DNA from: Asparagopsis taxiformis
Taxonomy: Eukaryota; Rhodophyta; Florideophyceae; Bonnemaisoniales; Bonnemaisoniaceae
Reading direction: 5' to 3'
Assembly: GCA_030407315.1 (NCBI GenBank)
Contig: JALQPE010000550.1
Coordinates: forward strand, 1-42,497
Length of the DNA: 42,497 bases
Shown here: piece after piece, positions 9,479-19,210 of the stretch
Layout of the letters: each line of letters opens with the position of its first letter
Numbering within the stretch: position 1 is the first letter of the stretch
Notes under the pieces: generated by a model
What the model saw: only the letters and a program-made list of their open reading frames with translations
What the model was told of the DNA's origin: nothing
The model's database searches: none
Position numbers and translations under genes: made by a program

Positions 9479-10494
9479 ATATCCGTTCTACGGTAGGGAG
9501 GAAAGCGCCACGTTCAGCCAACTCTGGCTCCTCCCGCTCTGGGAAACGCATCCAAGAAGCTCAGGCTAGCGGCCTAAAGGCGAAGAGGGTTACCAAAGCC
9601 ATTGAAATTGAGAAAAGGGTAAATGACAAGGAGCTAAAAAATTTAACCTGCTGTAAGGATTTCTGCTTCAAGCATGTTGATGGAAAAAAGCTCTGTGAAG
9701 ACCTGAAAAGAGTTGCGAAAATGAACAAAGCGGAGCGGCGTTTATTTCTGGAATCACTGTTCGTGAAGGATTTCAAGTGTTACAAATATGGCACAATACG
9801 AGTTTGTTATGTGTTTCTAATGTCTACGTTCCTTTATTCAAGAGATATTCTATGGAAGACTAAGAGGATATTGTCAGGTAACAACGTAGAAGAACAGCAG
9901 GGCGATGAACAAGACAATATATCTGAGCAGTGCATTGATTTCGGAGATGGTGGTGGCGATGGATGCGGTGATAATGGTAGTAATGGTTCCGATGAAGACG
10001 ATTGTGTCGAACGTGGTGATGGTGGTGGCGATGGATGCGGTGATAATGGTATTAATGGTTCCGATGAAGACGATTGTGTCGAACGTGGTGATGGTGGTGG
10101 CGATGGATGCGGTGATAATGGTATTAATGGTTCCGATGAAGACGATTGTGTCGAACGTGGTGATAGTGATGAAAAATATGCAACCAATTCATTTGTTATT
10201 ATCAAAGGAGACGGTTGTACATCTGAGGAGCCTTTCTGGCTTGGCAAGATTCTCTCAACGAAGAAAGATCGAGAAGGCAACGTCTCCCACTTCAAATTGC
10301 ACTGGTACAAGAAGTGTGCAGGTCATGCACTAACCTGCAAGTACCAACCTTGTGTGCTACCAAAGACTGGTCGTGCTTGGACAGATTCAGTTAGTGTAAG
10401 TTCTGCTATTCTAGATGTACCTTATCTTCGAGGAGGAGTGCTAGATACATTTACTTTCGAAACACTTCGACGTCAACTAGATCTATGGGAGTAG
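9340..10494 (+). CDS. Two-ended derivative of the DUF7869 protein lacking its catalytic core, 384 aa
   Basis: Intact frame from ATG (context CCATGG) to TAG. Residues 1-50 are two copies of a basic 25-residue repeat (MEGTVKRKTLARKSPRTSP...). About 100-180 matches the Cys-containing N-terminal domain of the 874-residue protein at 2,407-5,031 (TCCKDFCF ... IRVCYVFLMSTFLYSRDILW). Residues 202-273 are three exact or nearly exact 24-residue acidic repeats (GDGGGDGCGDNG...DEDDC). About 285-384 matches the same protein's C-terminal domain (GCTSEEPFWLGKI...WY...Y.P). All DUF7869 blocks (VDGADQ, VDN, GHTH) are missing. It can therefore keep the DNA- or protein-contacting ends but not the catalysis, as a repressor or accessory factor would. 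That role is inference. Confidence 0.65.
   Translation: MEGTVKRKTLARKSPRTSPVVKDGSMEGTVKRKTLAKKSPRTSPVVNIRSTVGRKAPRSANSGSSRSGKRIQEAQASGLKAKRVTKAIEIEKRVNDKELKNLTCCKDFCFKHVDGKKLCEDLKRVAKMNKAERRLFLESLFVKDFKCYKYGTIRVCYVFLMSTFLYSRDILWKTKRILSGNNVEEQQGDEQDNISEQCIDFGDGGGDGCGDNGSNGSDEDDCVERGDGGGDGCGDNGINGSDEDDCVERGDGGGDGCGDNGINGSDEDDCVERGDSDEKYATNSFVIIKGDGCTSEEPFWLGKILSTKKDREGNVSHFKLHWYKKCAGHALTCKYQPCVLPKTGRAWTDSVSVSSAILDVPYLRGGVLDTFTFETLRRQLDLWE
9943..10158. repeat. 72-bp tandem repeat, three copies, coding
   Basis: Three 72-bp units in frame. Copies 2 and 3 appear identical, and copy 1 differs at few sites (AGT for ATT). They encode a Gly/Asp-rich acidic linker. Near identity points to recent duplication. 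Confidence 0.9.
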
Positions 10495-10557
10495 AAACAT
10501 AAATGTCAGCAACCATTTTACTCTTCCTTCATGCTAGTGAATAGCGACGACAGGAGG

Positions 10558-10779
10558 TTATCTGCTGATAAGCGTTTTTACAGCTCTTACAGTGAATTCC
10601 ATCTCCGAATCGTCCGCCGTGAATGAGAATAGCTTGGGACCAAACCCAATAGAAAAGTTCTTCACCCGACTCCCCTGTAGTCTAGCGGCTAGATAATGAC
10701 CGCTTTCGTGAATGAAAATGATAAATCCGAGCAGGAAGATGCCGGCACTCGTGCTTCGCTGCCGGTTGTCGAGCGCCAT
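10558..10779 (-). pseudogene. N-terminal fragment of an M50 (site-2/RseP-like) metalloprotease
   Basis: From ATG (10,777-10,779) the frame gives a hydrophobic helix containing [17 protein letters not shown] and then [13 protein letters not shown]. These are the HExxH zinc motif and the FSIGFGP block typical of RseP/site-2 proteases, which cut membrane proteins within the bilayer and are often plastid-targeted in algae. The frame stops 73 codons in, before the PLGGYV-type block. The rest of the protease (PDZ, second metal motif) is not found downstream on this strand. It is therefore a truncated remnant or a first exon. Divergent from the small membrane gene at 10,816, 36 bp away. Confidence 0.75.
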
Positions 10780-10815
10780 TCACCGCAAGGTTAGAATGTT
10801 GTGAAACAGAGCGCG

Positions 10816-11007
10816 ATGGATACGACCAACGGAGATTCTACAACTGCGAGAAGGAGACGCCAGCCAAGTGAGCGCCACTCCAAAGCCCATGCCGAGAGTC
10901 GTCATGATGATCCAGATCATTTCGTCATGTTCCTTATAGTCACTCTTCTGCTCGGCTTAGTGGCCTACCTCATTTATTATCTGCTGGGCTTGCGAAAAAG
11001 CGTGTAG
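10816..11007 (+). CDS. Small tail-anchored membrane protein, 63 aa
   Basis: Not recognised. ATG at 10,816 (a GTG also opens the frame at 10,801), ending TAG. The first 35 residues are polar and basic (TARRRRQPSERHSKAH). They are followed by one hydrophobic helix (FVMFLIVTLLLGLVAYLIYY) and a short basic tail (GLRKSV). The layout fits a C-terminally anchored ER or organelle membrane protein with a cytosolic N terminus. It shares a short divergent upstream region with the M50 fragment. Confidence 0.45.
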   Translation: MDTTNGDSTTARRRRQPSERHSKAHAESRHDDPDHFVMFLIVTLLLGLVAYLIYYLLGLRKSV

Positions 11008-11518
11008 TGCAGTAGTCCAATTAAACGAAAACCAAATGTGTGCGTCACAATTGTGAACGAAATCATGTGAGATTCGTATCACTCGTAGATGCACTGCAAG
11101 CCGGTTTGAGAACTTGCCAAGCGCATTTGATTGGCATTGCAGTCGTCGTTTTTAAAGGGTGTGCGAATGAATCGCGACAACGACAATAGAGACCTTTTCC
11201 CCCGTAGCGACGGGCGGAAACAAGTTGAAAAGTTGTGCTCGCAACATGTGCAAAGAAACAGTTGAATCTATCCTGCAATGCCCAGAAATTAATTCCATTA
11301 TTCCAGCAATCGCTGCTTAATTCAATACTGTAATGCTCAGATTCAAAACTTCAAATGGGTCGGCGCAACGAGCGCCAATTTTTGGTCAGCGCTGAACTCT
11401 GTCACTCGCTTTCGCCTGCATCTATCCCAGCACTCATATGCGGCTCTCTGTGCTTGTTTCTATACCGTGCGCTTCATCACTCATCTCACACCTGACGTAC
11501 CCAACTTCTTAAACACAC
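11008..11518. other. Gene-free stretch upstream of the TOG gene
   Basis: No convincing gene. It presumably holds the 3' end of the small membrane gene and the promoter of the TOG gene. I saw no TATA box or repeat that I can support. Confidence 0.4.
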
Positions 11519-14500
11519 ATGAAACCGGACGTTGATCCCGTTGCAGAAGCTGCAAAGCTACCGCTCTCTGAACGTACCTCGCACAAAAACTGGAAGGTTA
11601 GAGAAGCCGCCTACCGCGAACTCACTGACAAATTCAATGTCGCTCCAGAGGACAGCAAGATTTACACAGACTTTGTGGCTGCACTTCCAAAAATTGCTCG
11701 CGACGCAAATGCCCCCGCTCAGCTCATTGGCTTCGAAGCTATTGCAAAGTTTGCGGATACCGCTCCTCCGCCGCTAGTCAAGCGAGTCGCCACAGACGTT
11801 GTCATGGGCATCGTAGACAAAGGTTTGGCTGGTCGGCCTCTTAATAAGAGCAAAGTAATTGATGCGTTTTTAATGTTTGTTGGCGCAGACGCGGGTGATG
11901 TGGCGGTGGAAACCATGGCTGCTAACGGTTTCAAGCACAGAACCCCCAAAGTTGTTTCCGCTTCTGTGGACAGCATCTTACAAGCTCTTTCGACGTATGG
12001 AAGCTCCGCAGTACCTATTCTTGCGATTACAACAAAACTCCCCCCACTTTTCGGACATTCTCAGGAAACGGTTCGTAACGCTGCTAAAGCACTGGTCATC
12101 GAATTGCACCGTTGGATAGGCGACAAAGATAAAGTCGTCGTGAAGAACGCGAAAGAGGTCACTGTCGAAGAGGTCGAAGCCGCCTTCGAAGCCAACGCGA
12201 AAAATCGAAAACCTAAACCCAAGAAACTAACTCGCGCTATGGAGTAGCGTGTTCGTGCCAGCGCACAAGAGGGCGGTGGTAGCGATGAAGACGATGGATT
12301 CGGCGACGGAATCGCCGAAGAAGAGGAAATTGATCTTGCAGAGGAAATCGACCTTCTTGAAAAACTCAGCAAAGTCAAGATTGAGATTGAAGAAGAGGTC
12401 ACCAAAGATTGGTACTTTGCGCTCGATTCGAAAAAGTGGAGTGCTCGTAAACAAGCACTGGACGCTGCGATCAGTATCATTGGTGATGCCAGACTAGTCC
12501 CTGGGACCCACCAAGAAATCTTTGTTCGCCTTCGAAAGATACTTACAAAGGACTCCAACGTCAACGTTGTTGCTTCGGCCGCAAAGCTTATCCGAGCCAT
12601 GTGTTACGGACTCAAGAAAGCTTTTCCGAGCGGTGCTTCAAAGGGACTTAGCGTGGATCTATTTGGTACACTGAAAGAGAAGAATCGAATCCTTGTAGAT
12701 GCTGTGTCTGCAGCTCTTGACGCTCTGCACGAAAAGAAATGCTTGCTCATCGTGAAGTTTTTGGATGAAATCACCACTGCCGCATCACACAAAGTTCCAA
12801 AAGCTCGTAGTGAACTTTTGAAGTGGGTTGGACGATGTATTAGAACTGGCATGGCTCCTGTCGACTTGAAGGGTAATCCCCTGAAATGTTTTGGTAACAT
12901 GTTTGTCAAAGCAACTGACGATTAATCTCCAGAGGTTCGTGAGGCTGCGCTTGCTGGTTTAGCTTCGCTACAGAAACTGTTGGGTGACCGAAATGTCGCT
13001 GCTTTCATGGAGAAGCTCGACAAGAAACGAAAAGACAAAGTTGCTACAATAGTTGCAGATTTACCTGAACCTAAGAAAGTTTCGTCTTCGAAAGCCCCTA
13101 CTGCGCAGTCATCCGTAACAACCCGTTCCAAAGCAGCGAAGCAGGCAGCTGAAGCAAAAGCAGCAAAGGCTGCTGCTGCAAAGAAGCTATCCTCAGCACC
13201 AAAACGCGCGAAACCTCTACCCCCTAAGAAACCAGTTATCGAGGAAAGTGATGATGAGGGTGAGATATCCCTCAAATCTGATGATATTCTTAGTATAGCT
13301 GAAGAGCGCTTTGAGGGTTTCCAGCCCGATCAATGGAGTGGAAAGAGCTTCAAGGGTCGAGTTGCTGCAGTATCTACGGTCACCAGCGTTCTAGAGCCGA
13401 AAGAGACATTCACAGATGAAGACATAGCTATTTGCCTTGCTCTCTTAGCTTGTGAACCAGGCCTCAACGACAGTAATTTCATGGCGTTAGAACCAAAGCT
13501 TGAACTTTTCGGTATGGTTGCCACAAAATGTACTTCCCACTTGCCCCGCAAAACTCTCAAGCCGTTGTTGCTTATTGCTGTTGAGAAGATTGGGGATATC
13601 AAATGTGCGAAGATAGCAAGCGCAATAATGATTTCATTTGCGGAGCCACGAGTGCGCGTTACCTTTTTGAAATCTTGTCCCAAGCAATTCAAGAAACAAA
13701 GAATAGTAGAGCAGTCGTTGGAATTCTGAAATTTGGTTCTTCTCTTGTCGAGGACTTTAGCGTTCCGGCTGTTCCTGGAAAAACGAGCGCAAAACTAACT
13801 TCAATCTCTATAGGGTTCGCCGCACCAGCAGCGAGAACCGCGGCCTTGGCCTTAGGTTGCAAAACAGCTTTACGATATGGAGCTGAGAAATTCAGGAAGC
13901 TACTGGAAGAAGCTGAAACCCCGCAAGAATCATTAGAACTGTTTGATACAGAAATGCAGAAGTACACCCGTGATCCAGATCCTCCCACTAGGAAAAAGCG
14001 ATTTGGTGTCTCACAGAATCCTTCACCAGCAGTCGAAGAAGTTCCGGAAGAACCCGAACCTCCCATGGAAACCGTGAAGGCCGAACGTATGCCACCGAAG
14101 GTGGGTACTCCTATTCATAAACCTTCAAAGATTATCCCAGAACAACCTCGTGATGGACCACCAGAACACATTCCTGAGGAAACCCATGAACATCCTCCTG
14201 AAGAACATGAAGAAGAATCACAGCCACAGGTGAAGCCAACTGTTCGGGTATCTATTGCCAACGAATTCGCGCCCAACTCTAGAATTTTCCTGGACTTGAA
14301 GAACTCCAACTGGAAGAAAAGGCAAGATGCGTTGACAGCCATTACTCTCATTCTGGAGAACGCTGGTGATTTCGTCAAGCCGAATGTCGGTAGTGAGATC
14401 ATTTCAGCATTGAGGGCACGGCTGAGCGATAGCAATCGTAACTTAGCTACAATGACGTTTTCTGTTGTCGGTCGCTTTGTTCAAGCGATGGGACCAGGTG

Positions 14501-14760
14501 CAATCATACATGTGAAAGCATTAGTACCGGCTGTTCTCGGGCAGGGATGTGTAGACATCAAGAAGAGTGTGAGAGAGTCTGCGATGAAATGTCTGGATAG
14601 CTGGTTTGACACAGTCGGTCTTGCACCCCTTATTCCATACTGTCATCTGCCTTTCGATAACCTGAACTCCGGTTTCAGGAAGGATTTATTAGAATGGCTC
14701 ATACCAAGGCTACGTGGAGATATTGGGATACAAAGCGATCAAGTTCCTCGGCCAGTATGA
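11519..14760 (+). pseudogene. XMAP215/ch-TOG (MOR1-type) microtubule polymerase, decayed and 3'-truncated
   Basis: TOG-domain protein that binds tubulin and speeds plus-end growth. ATG at 11,519 opens TOG1 (LSERTSHKNWKVREAAYREL). TOG2 (TKDWYFALDSKKWSARKQAL) follows an acidic linker at about 12,260-12,370. A Lys/Ala-rich linker precedes TOG3 (about 13,330 onward). A Pro/Glu-rich linker leads to TOG4 (NSNWKKRQDALTAITLILEN, about 14,305). Lesions: in-frame TAG at 12,245-12,247, in-frame TAA at 12,923-12,925, and a frameshift near 13,640-13,660. Homology continues in frame across both stops without a gap, so they are not introns. TOG5 and the C-terminal region of longer family members are absent before the retroelement at 15.4 kb. 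Identity is firm from the TOG series; loss of function is inferred. Confidence 0.85.
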
Positions 14761-15430
14761 GCAACACAGACTCGTCGTGATGTATTGAATGCGACCTTGG
14801 ATTGGCGGTAGTCATTTTGTACTACAAATATGTTTCGTCTACTCTAGCAGGTTGTCTTACCAGGCAACTATATTTCGACAAACCCACCAAGCGCGCCATA
14901 CGGATCCTGTGCGTTTAGACAAGGGATATGCACTCGCATGTTCCAGTTAAACTATTCATTTATCTCCCTATGCGCATGGGTGCGATGCATCGGCAGACAT
15001 GAAATGGATCGCTTTCATGCTGCTGCACCAACACGGCGAGCAAATATTAACAATAGAACCACGGTGCACATATAGTTTTTTATAAAATAAATACAGATAA
15101 TGTTATCAAATAAGAACTCTAGTATGGTCAGATTGTTTTGAAAACTACCAATACGGTTGAAACGCGACTTTCAAGGCAGAAGCGAGCAGATTGTCGACAG
15201 GCTGTCAGAGGATTGTAAACGAACCAAGCTGCGACTGGTTGTAAGACAAACAAATTGGGTTGGGGCAGTGATGAACTTGGAGCTGTCAGCGCAATTCCGG
15301 CCAATCAGTCAATATGTTCATCTCATTGGCCACACTTCAATCAACTTACGATTAGTCAATCAACATCGAAAAATTTTCAGATTCTGTTTCCGGAAGTACA
15401 TTCTGTTCATATGCAAATCAGTGTTCTATA
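14761..15430. other. Gene-free stretch between TOG pseudogene and gag
   Basis: No recognisable gene. AT-rich run near 15,075-15,115. A frame is open from 15,157 into gag, but its first 90 or so codons have no gag character, so it is probably not the true gag 5' end. Confidence 0.35.
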
Positions 15431-15439
15431 ACTCGCAAT

Positions 15440-17825
15440 CCTCCCCGGCCGTTCCGGGAGGATACCCACCAACACCCGGTCCGACGACCTCGACAACGTA
15501 CGGGAGGGGGGCGACAGTGCAACGAGCCATCGCCAACCCCGACGAGACGCCACGAAGGCAATTACGTTTTAACGATACGCCAGACCACGCGCGGTCGGCG
15601 GATGCAGCACGAGCTGCACAATTCGATACGAGAGCCCCCACGCCACGCGAGACGTACATTCTGTGGCTGGGTACGTTCGGCACGACGGACACGCGAGTCC
15701 ACGAAAACGAACGTGCCGACGCGGTACGCTTACCAGGGAACGCCCTCGGACCCGTTTGCCACGCGTTGGCAGAGCACACGACAATGCTCGACGCATTTGC
15801 GAACGTGGTGTCGTACCGCATGTACCGACTGAACGATGTACGTGAACATCTCTACGTGAACGAGAGTCAAAGCGTACATAAGCTCAAACGTGAGCTGGAG
15901 GGACTTTTCCCTACGTTGAGACCGTTCTCCGGTCGGAATCCGATTACGTTGCTCGGATTCCTCGCCCAAATACGTGATGGGTTCAGCACACTCGGAGTGT
16001 GCGAGGGAGTGGCAGTACGTGCGCTGCACTTCTTCCTCGACGGGGACGCCCGACGGTTCTACGATTCCCAGTGTACGACTGGCGTGATCACGACTGATCC
16101 GACGAAGAGGTTCTCGTGGCCTCACGTAATCAACGCGTTGATTAAACGGTACCTGCAAGACGACGTGCTGCAGGAGGCCTACGAAAAGGTCACGATGATC
16201 ACGCAGAGTCCTAACGAGGACGAGAATCAGTACGCTGATAGACTCGACACTGCCACGCGGGCGTGCAACTACGTGTTTACGGATCGACTCCTCGTTCACC
16301 ACTACGTACGTGGTTTACTGCCCTCGACGCGGGCAGCCGTGACGGAACGACTCCGGTCACTCCCCGAACGAGAGAGAGGAACGACCTCACCGTTGTGAGA
16401 CGATTGGCGACGGCCGAAGGAACGACCTTCCGTGCACGTACGGCAGCTGTCGCGTCAGCCGCGAAACCGAAAGTGCGGTTTCCGGTGAAGCCTACGTTGG
16501 CTATTTCCACCACGAGTCGAAGAAGTTCGCGGACTACGATGAGTCCGCGTACTTACGTAACGAACGGGCTAACGAGCCCAGTTACCACGACGGTAACCCG
16601 AGCATCCCCGCGAGGGATGATGACGACGTATCGCTCGCCGCGGCTCACGTTGCCGAAAACTTAGAGGCGATACTCTTCACAAATGGGCCGCCGCCCAACG
16701 ATACGAAAACGGCCAACGAAAAGCTGGACGAGCTCGAAGCTCGATTGAACCGTCCATGCGAGGACGTGCCGAAGCTCACGAGTGAGCAGACGCAATTAGC
16801 GCACTCCGTAATCCCGAATGATTACTGGACGCTATCGTGTTGGTCATGCCGCGAAGATGGCCACTCGACGTTTACGTGCCCGCGTCTGACACCAGATCAA
16901 CGGATCTTCTTCGCGTACAAGTACTATCTCTTCCACGTGAAGAGCAACCCACGTCAGGCTGAGTACTTCCGCCAACGAATGGCAAAGCGCAACCAGGAAC
17001 GACCTGGCGAGCGAGGGAACGTGAACCCGCGGAGGTACGGCACGCCGCCTACGATACTCCGAAACCCCAACCGTGACGGGGGGAGGCCATTCGACAGGCG
17101 CCGCGGCGACTTTCGTAATGATCGACGTGATCCCCGCCCGTGGGCGAACGAACGAAATGGCCAGCGCGATGGCCGCAGCGGGGTCTACGTGACGACTTCC
17201 GCTGACGAGACACCACTCGGGGTGGAAACGAGTCACGATGACGAACGAGCTTCGTGGGCTCACGACGACGACGTGTCGAACGGCATCGCACCGGAAAACG
17301 ACCAGGCGATGTAGGTCACGAGCCACCCACATCGCCTGAACCCTTACGTGAAAGGGGGACGACCGACGTCGATGATTGGTCCTCCGCAGGCTCACCGATG
17401 AACGAGAGTTACGTAAAGCTCACGGCCGCGAAGGCCAACTCGAGTCAAACGATATCCGACGTGGGGAGAGACACGAAGTCCAACGAGACAAACGAACCTC
17501 ACACGAAGAGGAAGTCTCGCAGACGAGCGAGACGCGCTACCCGGAAGCACGACGCTTCCGGACGCGAGAAAGCCAAGCACGCGGCTCATACGAAGCGTGT
17601 CGACGCAAAAGAAGCCATACGGGCTTATGCGGTGAAGCGACGAACCGCTAACGAAGACGTAGACCGCGCGCCGGTCAGGACCGAACCGTTGGTTCTCGAC
17701 GGGCACACGTGCCTACTTGCTTCGAAGCATTATATCGTGTCCGGAACGATCGGACTAGACCTCAACGTGATGAGGGCGATTACCATCGCGATGGATACGT
17801 GCCACTACGGTGTTGAAAAGGGGGC
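15440..17825 (+). mobile_element. LTR-retroelement gag remnant with CCHC zinc knuckle, three or more frameshifts
   Basis: Capsid-like region in one frame to TGA 16,398 (ITLLGFLAQIRDGF ... ALHFFLDGDARRFY ... RYLQDDVLQEAYEKV ... YADRLDTATRACNYVF ... HHYVRGLLP), the usual retrotransposon gag helices. The frame then shifts near 16,370-16,390 and again near 16,490. It next reaches the nucleocapsid CWSCREDGHSTFTC (C-x2-C-x4-H-x4-C), with its first Cys codon at about 16,838. This frame ends at TAG 17,314. Another shift leads to an arginine-rich tail until 17,850. No protease, reverse transcriptase or integrase follows. The element stops at the CAGACAGTA palindrome cluster near 17,826. Gag packages element RNA; this copy is dead. 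Superfamily (Gypsy or Copia) cannot be told from gag alone. Confidence 0.75.
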
Positions 17826-18060
17826 CTCAGACAGTACTGCGAGACAGTGATTTTTACTGTCTGAGACAGTAAAAATCACTATGCGGCAAATGAAAATTAA
17901 TGCCACACTTGGAGACAGTGATTTGTACTGTCTGGCAGACAGTACGGAACACTGTCTGCAGACAGTAAAAAACACTGTCTCACAGTACTGTCTGAGGCAG
18001 TGAATGGAGACAGTAAAAATTAATGATTTATTCAATAGTTGGATATGATGTAATTTACTG
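17826..18060. repeat. Cluster of CAGACAGTA / TACTGTCTG palindromes
   Basis: Repeated short hairpins such as GACAGTGATTTTTACTGTC, separated by a few bases. The 9-mers CAGACAGTA and its complement recur many times. A second cluster of the same family lies at 37,930-38,280. It begins exactly where gag coding ends. Confidence 0.8.
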
Positions 18061-18154
18061 TACTGGGCAGTGTTGGCGGATAGTGTTTTGTATTGGCCAA
18101 GGCAACATGGCCGGATAGTGAAATACGCTGCCTGGGACAATAGATGGAACCAAC

Positions 18155-18410
18155 ACGGTGCACTGTCCTGGGCAGTACCTGGAGACAGTGATTTTCACTG
18201 TCCTGGGCAGTACCTGGAGACAGTGATTTTCATTGTCCTGGGCAGTACCTGTAGACAGTACTTTGTGCTGCCCTGGGCAGTACCTGTAGACAGTATTTCG
18301 TGCTGCCCTGGGCAGCACCTGTAGACAATACTTTGTGCTGCCCTGGGCAGCACCTGGAGACAGTATTTCGTGCTGCCCTGGGCAGCACCTGGAGACAGTA
18401 AAAGTAGTGT
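18155..18410. repeat. 35-bp tandem array, about seven copies
   Basis: The GGGCAG block recurs with its C at 18,173, 18,208, 18,243, 18,278, 18,313, 18,348 and 18,383, an exact 35-bp period. Units look like CCTGGGCAGTACCTGGAGAC followed by AGTGATTTTCACTGT. Each can fold into a small hairpin. The last units change to GCAGCACC and GTGCTGCC in step, keeping the pairing. Confidence 0.9.
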
Positions 18411-19080
18411 CCTGATATAGTAAAATTCGGTGTCTGGGAGTGGTGGATGAGATGGAGCGTCACGCTGTCGTGGGCATCTTTCTGGGGTAGAGGAAGGCAG
18501 TTCTAGCGCTATGAGGATGGGGCATGGACGGTATTCATATGGGAATGGACAGAATAGTACGGCTAGGAATTTTTATTTCGTAGTGACTATGATCTAGCGA
18601 GAGGTATACGCGGTAGGATAGGTAGCAATCTAAGAGGGTGCGATATGGGAAGCTTCACTCTGTATTTGTTTATTTGCGCAGGCTACATTGAGAGTAAACT
18701 ATCCCTATGTTAAAACTGCTTCTACTACAACTAACACTATTCTGACGAGTAAAACTAAAACTACTAGAAAAGCCTACAAATCCATCAATTGATTGAGCTG
18801 CATGAATGAACTAAGAAAGAAAGAGAAGAAGAGAAAAATGATGTAGGGAAAGGAAACAAGTTAGTGACGTTGAATTGGAGTTGTAAATTAATGGTGATTA
18901 GGAGACTAACATACCATAACGAATACCATTGTATCCCAAATCGAAATATGTACTCACAGGAAGAGCAGAAAAGAAATGGAGAACGAGTAAGAGAGAAAGA
19001 TGAATGAAAGAAGAAGTGGAAAATTCACCGACTGAAAACCTGAGGAAGTGAAAACAAATAGGATACTGGGTTAGTGGCGT

Positions 19081-19120
19081 GAAATGTGGAAACGTACCAT
19101 ATGATACGTTTCCACATTTC
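19081..19120. repeat. Perfect 16-bp inverted repeat, 8-base loop
   Basis: Left arm GAAATGTGGAAACGTA (19,081-19,096) pairs exactly with 19,105-19,120. Could be a MITE core or cruciform. Confidence 0.85.
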
Positions 19121-19146
19121 CATCTCCATATCCGTCGGAAAAAAGA

Positions 19147-19210
19147 AACAATAATCACGCTTTGGAAGCAGTATTGATATCTATACCGCTTCCAAAGTGT
19201 AGTTATTGTT
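19147..19210. repeat. 23-bp imperfect inverted repeat
   Basis: Arms 19,147-19,169 and 19,188-19,210 share CTTTGGAAGC at the inner end and AACAATAA at the outer end, with about three mismatches and an 18-base loop. It starts 26 bases after the previous hairpin. A transcript would form a pre-miRNA-sized hairpin, but nothing here shows transcription. Confidence 0.75.

Noticed and set aside
9834..10310. Minus-strand Ser/Pro repeat protein
   Set aside because: It is the reverse complement of the acidic 72-bp repeats of the plus-strand gene, which has domain support.
11519..14760. Alternative genetic code (TAG/TAA as Gln) to explain in-frame stops
   Set aside because: Intact genes in the window end with TAG (384-residue protein, 469-residue protein), and the genes with internal stops also carry frameshifts, so decay explains them better.
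15157..15440. Start of gag at the first codons of the long open frame
   Set aside because: The first 90 or so codons are AT-richer and show no gag-like pattern; gag character begins after about 15,440.
17700..17850. Retropepsin start after the gag tail
   Set aside because: The segment ends in MDTCHYG rather than the DTG/DSG needed for an aspartic protease, and the sequence breaks off immediately.
18155..18410. Repeat protein encoded on the minus strand across the 35-bp array
   Set aside because: A 35-bp period is not a multiple of three, so the frame rotates each unit; the open frames are by-products.
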